Of a stretch of 12,533 bases of DNA, positions 6,142-12,533 are shown piece after piece. A program made the translations under genes and the position numbers. Position 1 is the first letter of the stretch. Each line of letters opens with the position of its first letter. The DNA comes from Acidobacteriota bacterium (GTDB lineage Bacteria; Acidobacteriota; Blastocatellia; Pyrinomonadales; Pyrinomonadaceae). The stretch lies in NCBI GenBank assembly GCA_024640445.1, contig JAHEEZ010000094.1, positions 1 through 12,533 on the forward strand, in the 5' to 3' direction. The notes beneath the pieces were generated by a model. It ran no database searches, had not been told where the DNA came from, and worked only from the letters and a program-made list of their open reading frames with translations.

Positions 6142-7449
6142 TTGAACACTGTTCCATCCCCAAAACAAACATCTCGCTTTGGTTTCGATTCTGTTTCCGA
6201 TGACACTGGCGGGGCAAAGTCGAGCGACGACGTATTCACGGAACTCGGTTTGTGGCTTGGAGGCTTGGTTAGCTTTCTCGATCCCGCTAACAGACTTGTC
6301 GATGAACATGATAAGGGGGGAATTGATCGAACCAAAGAATTCAGGATCGTCCTCGCCGCGCTGAAGAAGTCCGCGAAGATGGCATTTGAGGTCGAAGGGT
6401 CCCTGCGAAACTCGGAGTCGGGTGAGAATGTTCTTAACGCGACTGAGGCGGCGGATCTTTCGGGTTCGCTTCGAGAACAGGTCATTCTTGGTGAAAGCCA
6501 TTTGGCCTCCGGACGGATCGATCTTTCTTTGTGGAGCACTTGGACCCGGAGCCTTAGAAGCAGACTGTCTGTCGAGCCTGTTGAACGGCTTATTTCAGCA
6601 GCCGAATCTGTCGTGTCGGAGGATATGCCGGAGGCCGTAGCCCGCTTGCTTGGTTCCGGTGGACTTCCCAAAAAATGGGATACGGATCTGAAGCTCGTGA
6701 TCCCCAGGATCGCCACGGTGATGGGCTACCTGCGGATAGTCCGTCTGATGCTGGATCTCGATGCTCCTCTCAAGACCAGCATACTGATGTTCGCAAAGGT
6801 AGATGACCTGATGCGCCAGTTGACCATGTTCATTAACAATCGTCTGCAAAGGTTCGCGGACGACACGGACGCGCTTTTCGGCTCGCTCGACGCGGCGGCG
6901 TACACGGCGTCGATAGAACTGCGAAAAGTCCATTCAAATGAATTAAAGGGCCTCGTTGACATACGACCCACACCCTTGGTCTACGCAAGGATCGAAACGG
7001 CGTATTCGCTTCTTAACGACAGCCTGCAAATGACTCTGGTCAATTTTGTCCAACTCGTCGATCATGCCGTCGAGCCGACCGATGTTTTCCCGAATCTCCT
7101 TACAAAAGAGCAGCAGTCGATACAACTCAGGGAGAACATGTGGCACCTTTTGCAGACCGTCCAAAAAGCGGAACAGGACCCCGACAGCTGTCCTTCAGAA
7201 GCGATCAGAAGGGAATTGACCGATTTTCGAGACAAGAATCTCTACTTCCTTTTCTATAAGGACATGGAAACCGTTGACAGATTTATTGAAGAGGTGCTGA
7301 TCACTGGCGAAAAGAAGGACCTTGTGCCGATCCTTCACAGGTTCGGGGCCTATCTTGAAACGCTTCTTGGACAGGTTAACATGAGGGTCGTGCTTGCGAA
7401 CCACCCGTTCGAGCAGCTTGAACGCCAGGCTCATGAATTGATGATCTGA
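6142..7449 (+). CDS. Unrecognised soluble helical protein, about 435 aa
   Basis: I do not recognise this protein. It is predicted mostly alpha-helical, without signal peptide or membrane segment and without a clear nucleotide-binding or metal motif. After a polar, probably disordered start (residues 1-30) come long amphipathic helices to the end. A hydrophobic, Leu/Met-rich part (TVMGYLRIVRLMLDLDAPL and the helices after it) lies roughly in the middle, and the C-terminal third is rich in acidic and basic residues. The frame is open from 5983, but that part is Cys-rich and overlaps the rdgB start, so it is unlikely to be coding. TTG 6142 is chosen because GAGAGG lies 11 nt upstream and a promoter-like site would place the transcript start past the ATG at 6076; ATG 6076 remains possible. 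It ends 10 bp from the convergent permease gene with no visible terminator. Confidence 0.7.
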   Translation: MNTVPSPKQTSRFGFDSVSDDTGGAKSSDDVFTELGLWLGGLVSFLDPANRLVDEHDKGGIDRTKEFRIVLAALKKSAKMAFEVEGSLRNSESGENVLNATEAADLSGSLREQVILGESHLASGRIDLSLWSTWTRSLRSRLSVEPVERLISAAESVVSEDMPEAVARLLGSGGLPKKWDTDLKLVIPRIATVMGYLRIVRLMLDLDAPLKTSILMFAKVDDLMRQLTMFINNRLQRFADDTDALFGSLDAAAYTASIELRKVHSNELKGLVDIRPTPLVYARIETAYSLLNDSLQMTLVNFVQLVDHAVEPTDVFPNLLTKEQQSIQLRENMWHLLQTVQKAEQDPDSCPSEAIRRELTDFRDKNLYFLFYKDMETVDRFIEEVLITGEKKDLVPILHRFGAYLETLLGQVNMRVVLANHPFEQLERQAHELMI

Positions 7450-7459
7450 CGGTCTTCGG

Positions 7460-9988
7460 TCACTGAGAACGCAGTGTTGACAAGGGTCTTCTGAATAGAA
7501 CATCGAAACTGACCAGGGTTCCGACCATCATCACGACGAGTGCTGTCACCAATACACCGGCTGCCATCGTCCCGGCTGCCGATTCCCATTCGATATCAAA
7601 AACGAAGATCGACACCGCATACGAGAGGGCCGTAGCAAAGCCGGCTCCAATGATCCCGGCTACGAGTCCCAGTAATCCGTACTCGGCGAGGAGGATCAGA
7701 ATCAGAGTCTTCCTGTTTGCGCCCAGCGTTTTGAGTATCGCATTCTCGTAGACCCGCTGTGATTTCGTCAGCGCCACCGAGCCGATCAGGATAAGGATCC
7801 CGCTTAGCATGACGAAACTCCCGACGAATGAGATCGCAAGTACGAAATTGTTGATCAGTTTCTGGATAAGCTGAGCTATATCCAGAACATCGAAGATCTG
7901 AACGTTCGGATAATCGTCAAGCACCAAATTCTTAAGGTGGACGCGATCGATCTCCGGCATCTTCTTCAGCATTGTCACTACAAACGACTGCGGCGCTTTT
8001 TCAAGCGCTCCGGGTCTGAATACGAAAACAAAAGCCGTTCTCGAATTGCTGAAATCGATCTTCCGAAGGTTCTCCACCTGTGCCGTGATCTTTCTTCCCG
8101 AAATCTCGAACGTAATGTAATCGCCGACCCGAAAGTCCATCCGCTCTGCAAAGTCGTCGCTGACCGATACTTGCGGGATCGATGGATCCGCCCCGTCAGC
8201 CCACCATTTGCCGGCTGTTATGGACTCATTCTCATCAAGTTTCGGACGGTAGGTCACCGCGAATTCACGGCCGATCTGGCCCTGGCGCTCGCGTACCTCT
8301 CGCTCCGCGAAGTTGAAAGGCTTGCCGTTCACAAGTACGATCCGCGCTCGCACCGTAGGTATCTTTTCCGGTTGCTCGCCGGTCTTCTCCCGCAGAAATT
8401 TTGTGAATTCGTTGATCTGGCTCTTTTGTATGTCTATGAAGAACAGGCTCGGGAAGCTCTCATTGCGTGAGAAATCAAACACCCTGAGAAGGTTCACCTG
8501 GAGGGATTGCACGGCAAGGATCACGAAAGCACCAAGGCCGACCGCCAGCAGGATCACCCTTGTCTGATTTCCGGGCCTGTAAAGAGAGTTGATCGCCTGG
8601 CGGAAAAAGAACCAACCGCCGCCCCCGGCTTTCTTGAGAAGATAGATGAGAAGCGCGGAGGTGCCATAAAGGACGGCCGAGGTGACGCCTAGTCCTCCGA
8701 GGAACACCGCGCCGACCTTAAAAGATCCGGCCTGCCAGGCTGCGATGGCGACAAGTCCAACAAGTGAAATAAGTCCTATCACCCATTTGGTCCTGTCGAT
8801 CCTCCCGGTTTTCTCACCGGTATCGTCGTGTAGCAGCAGACGCGGCTTGATTGTCCTTATTTGAAGCAACGGCAGCGCCGAGAACAAGAGCGATACGAGA
8901 AGACCCAGGGCTATGCCCTGAACGGCTGTTCCGAGAGGCACGGTGTAGGCCATCGTCCGCGGCAAACTTTCCGCGAATCTCAGTCCGATCGCCCAGACGC
9001 TCAGTTGCGCAAGCACAACACCGAACAGGCTCCCGATCAGACCGAGTGTCATTATTTGAAGCAGATAGACGGAAATCACCCTCGTACCGCCCGCCCCCAG
9101 GCACTTCAGTATCGCTACTGAACGCCTCTTTTGATCGATGAACGCCCTCGCGACATTCCAGACTCCTACGCCTCCCAACACAAGTATCAGCAAGCCGGTG
9201 AGGGAAAGGTAGTTCTCGGTTCTTTCGAACTGCTCACCCATGTCCTGCTGAGTTTCCTTATAGAACTGGACAGTGAGAGTCGTTCCCTTAAGAGCCTCCC
9301 TCAGCTTTCTGACGAGTTCTGTAGGATCCGAGGAAGTGCGGTAGAGAATTCGCCTGCGGACGCGTCCCGTATTGACAGTGATTCCCGCAGCGTCAAATGC
9401 CTTCAGGTCGACGAAAACCCTTGAGCCGATAGACAGGCCTGAAGTTCTTCCCGGTTCTTCGTCGAATGTCCCGCGGATCTCGAATGCGGCCTCGCCGACC
9501 CTCAGTTTGTCTCCGATCTTTACCTTGAGCTTTTCAAGGACTTCCTGACTTACTACGGCACCGCTGTTTTCGACAAGAGAATGGCGAAAAGGTGTCCCGT
9601 CTGCCAGCTGAAAATTGCCGACGAGAGGGAAACCCGGGCCGATCCCTTTGAGGCCTACAAGAGTTAGAGCCTGATTCTTACGGTCTGCGGGGCGGGCCGC
9701 GATCGCCATTTCAATGGTCTCGTCCCTTGCTTCGACGATGCCGGCATCTCCGACGATCGACTCGATCCTGGAGAGGTCGTCCGGCGAAAACGGATTGGTT
9801 GAAATTACGACGAAGTCGGCAGTCACCAATTCGCGGGCGTCGCCTCCAACCGCAAGGCTCAGATTCTGGGTGAGCGCACGGAGCGCGACGACCGAGCCAA
9901 CACCGATCGCGATGCACAGGAAAAAGAAAAGGAGGCGCTTCCAGGACGAGCGTATTTCCCTGATCGTTAGATTGAGGACGAACTTCAT
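7460..9988 (-). CDS. ybbP: ABC transporter permease, YbbP/FtsX-MacB type
   Basis: The 842-aa protein has about ten membrane segments (near 15-37, 261-283, 305-335, 355-378, 402-420, 427-452, 478-500, and three between about 715 and 826). A large periplasmic domain lies at about 40-255 and a second at about 505-710. Two FtsX-type cores are visible; each has a cytoplasmic coupling stretch of the AILKCLGA / AILKTLGA kind (near 292-299 and about 750). This doubled layout and length fit YbbP-like permeases, annotated in many genomes as tied to lysophospholipase L1. Such type VII-like ABC systems usually work mechanically or in lipoprotein/envelope processes rather than in substrate import. It starts 3 bp after the stop of its ATPase gene, so the two are surely translated together. 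The ribosome binding site is weak, consistent with coupling. Confidence 0.9.
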   Translation of the reverse strand: MKFVLNLTIREIRSSWKRLLFFFLCIAIGVGSVVALRALTQNLSLAVGGDARELVTADFVVISTNPFSPDDLSRIESIVGDAGIVEARDETIEMAIAARPADRKNQALTLVGLKGIGPGFPLVGNFQLADGTPFRHSLVENSGAVVSQEVLEKLKVKIGDKLRVGEAAFEIRGTFDEEPGRTSGLSIGSRVFVDLKAFDAAGITVNTGRVRRRILYRTSSDPTELVRKLREALKGTTLTVQFYKETQQDMGEQFERTENYLSLTGLLILVLGGVGVWNVARAFIDQKRRSVAILKCLGAGGTRVISVYLLQIMTLGLIGSLFGVVLAQLSVWAIGLRFAESLPRTMAYTVPLGTAVQGIALGLLVSLLFSALPLLQIRTIKPRLLLHDDTGEKTGRIDRTKWVIGLISLVGLVAIAAWQAGSFKVGAVFLGGLGVTSAVLYGTSALLIYLLKKAGGGGWFFFRQAINSLYRPGNQTRVILLAVGLGAFVILAVQSLQVNLLRVFDFSRNESFPSLFFIDIQKSQINEFTKFLREKTGEQPEKIPTVRARIVLVNGKPFNFAEREVRERQGQIGREFAVTYRPKLDENESITAGKWWADGADPSIPQVSVSDDFAERMDFRVGDYITFEISGRKITAQVENLRKIDFSNSRTAFVFVFRPGALEKAPQSFVVTMLKKMPEIDRVHLKNLVLDDYPNVQIFDVLDIAQLIQKLINNFVLAISFVGSFVMLSGILILIGSVALTKSQRVYENAILKTLGANRKTLILILLAEYGLLGLVAGIIGAGFATALSYAVSIFVFDIEWESAAGTMAAGVLVTALVVMMVGTLVSFDVLFRRPLSTLRSQ

Positions 9989-9991
9989 TTC

Positions 9992-10705
9992 TTAAGATCT
10001 CTGTTCGGAGGAGTTCGACGGTGCGGGCAACGTGTCCGGACTCTCGTCTCCAACGACGCGTCCGTCTCTAAGCTTGATCCTTCGTTCGGCCTTGGCGGCG
10101 AGAGAGGCATCGTGTGTAACAAGGACCAGCGTGATCCCGTGTTCCTTGTGAAGCCCGGTCATGAGATCGAAGATATGACTCCCGTTCTTTGAATCCAGGT
10201 TTCCCGTAGGCTCGTCGGCAAGAAGAATTTTCGGCTGGTTGGCGAAAGCGCGCGCGATCGCGATCCTCTGCTGCTCTCCTCCCGAGAGTTCAGACGGATA
10301 ATGATGTCCCCGCTTCGTCAGCTCAACATCTTCAAGCAACTTTTCCGCGCGCTCGCGGGCGTCCTTTAAGCCGAGTATTTCCATCGGGATCAACACGTTC
10401 TCGAATGCGGTAAGGGACGGAATGAGATGAAACGACTGGAACACGAACCCTATCTTCTTGCTGCGGGTCTCCGCCAATTCGTCCTCGTTCATTTCGGTGA
10501 TGTCCTCGTTGTCAACGATGATGCTCCCGGATGTCGGCGCGTCGAGCCCGGCAACGAGACCGAGCAGCGTTGATTTTCCGCTTCCTGATGCACCGGTCAC
10601 TGCAACGAACTGGCCGCCGGGTATATCCAACGTCACATCGTCAAGGATGGTAAGGTCTTCGGCACCCGACCGCACCACTTTTGTTACATTTTGAAGGCTG
10701 ATCAT
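9992..10705 (-). CDS. ybbA: ABC transporter ATPase, YbbA/LolD/MacB type
   Basis: The 237-aa ATPase has all the motifs in order: Walker A GASGSGKST (38-46), Q-loop at Q90 in FVFQ, signature LSGGEQQR (140-147), Walker B ILLADEP (160-166) with the GNLD D-loop, and switch His H198 in VTHD. It powers the permease encoded next to it. The frame is open upstream to 10822, but the extra 39 residues do not fit the family; MISLQNVTK from ATG 10705 does. No clear Shine-Dalgarno precedes this ATG. It is the first gene of the minus-strand pair and diverges from the esterase gene at 10909. Confidence 0.95.
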   Translation of the reverse strand: MISLQNVTKVVRSGAEDLTILDDVTLDIPGGQFVAVTGASGSGKSTLLGLVAGLDAPTSGSIIVDNEDITEMNEDELAETRSKKIGFVFQSFHLIPSLTAFENVLIPMEILGLKDARERAEKLLEDVELTKRGHHYPSELSGGEQQRIAIARAFANQPKILLADEPTGNLDSKNGSHIFDLMTGLHKEHGITLVLVTHDASLAAKAERRIKLRDGRVVGDESPDTLPAPSNSSEQRS

Positions 10706-10805
10706 GTTTTGAAACACCAATGCTATCGGTTGGTATAACGGACACCGGCGCGTCAGGGTTTCCCGCCCCGCTCTTCGAGTGATCCCTTCAAACCGTGCCA
10801 GCGGT

Positions 10806-10835
10806 TTTACCAAAGTCCGCAACTGAAACTACAAT
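10806..10835 (+). promoter_or_regulatory. Possible promoter of the esterase operon
   Basis: TTTACC at 10806-10811 and TACAAT at 10830-10835 are separated by 18 bp; the -10 box matches 5 of 6 positions and the -35 box 4. A 6-bp hairpin (AAACCG 10790-10795, CGGTTT 10802-10807) overlaps the -35 side, and another (GCCGGT 10861-10866, ACCGGC 10885-10890) would lie in the leader. Either could be chance. Confidence 0.3.
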
Positions 10836-10908
10836 CGGGAACGAGCAGTAATAGTAACGTGCCGGTATTGCCCGAACAAGTCACACCGGCCTGCATCCAA
10901 ATTCTGAA

Positions 10909-11631
10909 ATGATTCGAAGAAATAACAAGTTGAAGTCATTAGCGACATATAAGCGGATTGTCTTGTCAGCATTGTTTCTTGCACTTGTGATGGCGTCGGG
11001 CTGCGGCGTGTCGTCTGTCGGGAAAGATGTCATAAACGACAGGGCGTTGGCCGCGCCTCCGGTGATCGAAAGCGGCAGGCCGAAGATCATCGCGTTCGGC
11101 GACAGCCTGACTGCGGGTTTTGGATTGACCGAGAAGGAATCGTACCCGTACCTGCTGCAAGAGAAACTTAAGAAGGACGGGTTCAATTACGAAGTCATAA
11201 ACGCCGGCGTCTCCGGGGACACTAGTTTGGGAGGACTGGAACGTGTCGATTGGGTCCTTGAACAGGAGAACGTCAGGATCATGATCCTGGAGCTCGGGGC
11301 CAACGATCTTCTCAGGAACGTTCCTGTCAGCGAAATGAAGAAGAACCTCGACCGGATCCTCGCAAAGGCTAAGGAGAAGAACGTGGACGTGCTGTTTTGC
11401 GGGATGGTGGCGCCGCCTTCCGTAGGACAAGGTTATCAGAGGGATTTTGGCAAAGCGTACTCAGACCTTGCCGACAAATACGACGTCAGGTTCCTTCCGT
11501 TCATTCTTGAGAATGTAGCGCTCCAAAAGGATCTGAATCAGGCTGACGGCATCCATCCGAACGCCGAGGGCGAGAAAATTATGACAGAGAATGTTTACCG
11601 GGAACTAAAGCCTATGCTCAAGCGCGAGTAA
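10909..11631 (+). CDS. tesA: SGNH-hydrolase, TesA-like esterase/lysophospholipase, probably exported lipoprotein
   Basis: The 240-aa protein begins with a basic N-terminus, a hydrophobic core (about 17-28) and ASGC ending at C32, a weak lipobox, so a membrane-anchored lipoprotein is likely. The SGNH catalytic blocks are complete: GDSL at 64-67 with nucleophile S66, block II GVSGDTS with G103, block III GAND at 130-133 with N132, and block V DGIH at 213-216 with D213 and H216. The family hydrolyses esters and thioesters of fatty acids and lysophospholipids, usually in the periplasm. The start at ATG 10909 has no good Shine-Dalgarno; TTG at residue 8 (10930) would still keep the signal sequence. 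It is divergent from the ABC pair, as in the tesA/ybbA arrangement of E. coli, and a dehydrogenase-like gene follows 39 bp downstream. Confidence 0.9.
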   Translation: MIRRNNKLKSLATYKRIVLSALFLALVMASGCGVSSVGKDVINDRALAAPPVIESGRPKIIAFGDSLTAGFGLTEKESYPYLLQEKLKKDGFNYEVINAGVSGDTSLGGLERVDWVLEQENVRIMILELGANDLLRNVPVSEMKKNLDRILAKAKEKNVDVLFCGMVAPPSVGQGYQRDFGKAYSDLADKYDVRFLPFILENVALQKDLNQADGIHPNAEGEKIMTENVYRELKPMLKRE

Positions 11632-11670
11632 ACATTGATTGTCAAGCAAGAACGAACAAGGGAAGGGAAA

Positions 11671-12393
11671 ATGAATCTAGATGGAAAGACGGCGCTCATA
11701 GTAGGTGCCGGAAGGGGTATCGGAAGACGAACTGCGGAACTGTTTTCATTAGCGGGAGCAAATGTCGTCATCAGTTCCAGGAATGAACTTGAGCTTTTGG
11801 AATTGGAATTCAAGCTCAGAAACGGTGGAAACGGAGAGGTAACTGCTTTGGCGGCCGACGCTGCGGAAGCGACGGACGTATCTTCACTTGTTGAGCAGAC
11901 GGTCGATAAATTTGGCTCGATCGACTATCTTGTCGTCACAGCCGGGGCAGGGATTTTGGGGCCGTTCGAAGAGTTGACGGTCGAAGACCTCGACGAGTCA
12001 TTCAAGGCCAATACCCGTTCGGTCTTCAACGTGCTAAAAGCCGTTCTTCCGGTAATGAAAGAACAGAGATCAGGCAGAGTTATCGCAGTACCCGGGATCC
12101 TAGGAAAAGCTCCGATGATGAATGCCGCCGTCTACTGCGCCGCAAAGTACGCTCTGACCGGAATGATCAAATGCCTTAAGGACGAATACCGGAGGTTCGG
12201 AATACGCTTTTCGCTGATGCACTTCGGAGGTGTGGATTCAACTTTTTGGGACAATGTGTCAATGAAAGTTGACCGGAGCAAGATGCTGAGCGTAAACGCT
12301 GCGGCTCAAGCTGTCTTCTTTGCGGCTACTCAGGAAGGCGAAGGGGTGATGTCCGAAGTCGTGCTGCTTCCTGAATCTCATCAGCTGGTTTGA
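11671..12393 (+). CDS. Short-chain dehydrogenase/reductase-like protein
   Basis: The 240-aa protein has the SDR Rossmann fold. The nucleotide-binding motif GAGRGIG lies at 12-18, SSRNE at 35-39 follows strand two (a basic residue at this place favours NADP), and N114 is the conserved helix-4 Asn. The catalytic pair is Y155 and K159 in YCAAK. Two departures are visible: the usual NNAG is TAG (90-92), and the catalytic Ser position 13 residues before the Tyr is G142 (PGILG instead of SSxxG). Activity may therefore be altered or lost. The substrate is unknown. ATG 11671 is chosen over an ATT/ATG region starting 36 bp earlier because GGGAAGGG lies just before it and it gives the family N-terminus. 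It shares the operon direction of the esterase (39 bp gap) and the following gene (19 bp gap). Confidence 0.9.
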   Translation: MNLDGKTALIVGAGRGIGRRTAELFSLAGANVVISSRNELELLELEFKLRNGGNGEVTALAADAAEATDVSSLVEQTVDKFGSIDYLVVTAGAGILGPFEELTVEDLDESFKANTRSVFNVLKAVLPVMKEQRSGRVIAVPGILGKAPMMNAAVYCAAKYALTGMIKCLKDEYRRFGIRFSLMHFGGVDSTFWDNVSMKVDRSKMLSVNAAAQAVFFAATQEGEGVMSEVVLLPESHQLV

Positions 12394-12412
12394 GCGAGTT
12401 TCTCGGATAGAT

Positions 12413-12533
12413 ATGGATCTTAATATTCGCGAGGCGAACATCAGAGACGCCGTTTTGGTTTCTGCCCTGGCTGCGGCGACGTTCTATGAGGCTTACGTCG
12501 AGTTCGACGAACCGCAGGATCTCGCAGAGTACG
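12413..12533 (+). CDS. GNAT-like acetyltransferase, N-terminal fragment (3' end outside window)
   Basis: The frame starts at ATG 12413, 19 bp behind the SDR stop, with GGATAG about 4 nt upstream as a weak ribosome binding site. About 40 residues are visible. NIREANIRDAVLVSALAAA, then an aromatic TFYEAYVEFDEP stretch and DLAEY, resemble the N-terminus of GNAT family acetyltransferases of the small-molecule or PaiA-like kind. The acetyl-CoA binding motif lies beyond the window, so the family call is an inference from the start only. Confidence 0.6.
   Translation, partial: MDLNIREANIRDAVLVSALAAATFYEAYVEFDEPQDLAEY

Noticed and set aside
6005..6217. 71-residue extension of RdgB
   Set aside because: The family N-terminus begins at MNRLVIATGN; the extension carries no family motif and covers the divergent promoter region.
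7937..8470. Open frame of 177 codons on the plus strand
   Set aside because: It lies wholly inside the permease gene on the other strand, and its translation shows no recognisable motif; it is a shadow frame.
10706..10822. 39-residue extension of the ABC ATPase
   Set aside because: Homologous ATPases start at the MISLQNVTK-type strand; the extra residues lie in the divergent intergenic region.
10861..10890. Hairpin GCCGGT/ACCGGC as a riboswitch in the esterase leader
   Set aside because: A single 6-bp stem with an 18-nt loop matches no riboswitch architecture I know and may be chance.

Overview
The window looks like a chromosomal housekeeping stretch of a Gram-negative-type bacterium with mid-50s % GC (judged by eye). 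The gene content (DnaJ, YqeY, HU, RdgB, a YbbA/YbbP-like ABC pair, a TesA-like esterase, O-antigen ligase-like and GT-C-like membrane proteins) would suit an Acidobacteriota-type genome. That placement is an impression, not something the sequence proves. I see no insertion sequence, phage gene, CRISPR array or replication origin.

Left part (1-4213): the 3' end of a dnaJ-family gene closes with a strong terminator. An O-antigen ligase/polymerase-like membrane protein follows on +. It converges on a YqeY/GatB-domain gene on -, which diverges from a large GT-C-like membrane protein on +. The 99-bp gap between these two divergent starts, with its edges, carries a near-perfect inverted repeat (14-bp perfect core) that the genes do not explain.

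Middle (4190-5410): all genes here are on -. An unrecognised 86-aa protein has a strong Shine-Dalgarno, a roughly 200-nt AT-rich leader and a good candidate promoter with an A8 tract. It is bracketed by two bidirectional-type hairpin terminators. Upstream lie an HU-type DNA-binding protein gene and a tRNA-Pro(UGG) gene with encoded CCA.

Right part (5411-12533): rdgB (XTP/dITP pyrophosphatase, -) diverges from an unrecognised helical protein of about 435 aa (+), which probably uses a TTG start because a good promoter overlaps the only nearby ATG. That gene converges, with a 10-bp gap, on a tightly coupled ABC ATPase-permease pair of the YbbA/YbbP type. The pair is divergent from an SGNH-hydrolase lipoprotein candidate, the same order as ybbP-ybbA/tesA in E. 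coli. Behind the hydrolase, probably in one operon, come a short-chain dehydrogenase-like protein with Gly at the catalytic Ser position and the start of a GNAT-like acetyltransferase that runs off the window.

Overall this is mostly ordinary. The points worth a second look are the 86-aa gene with its leader, the divergent inverted repeat, the orphan 435-aa protein and the Ser-less SDR.
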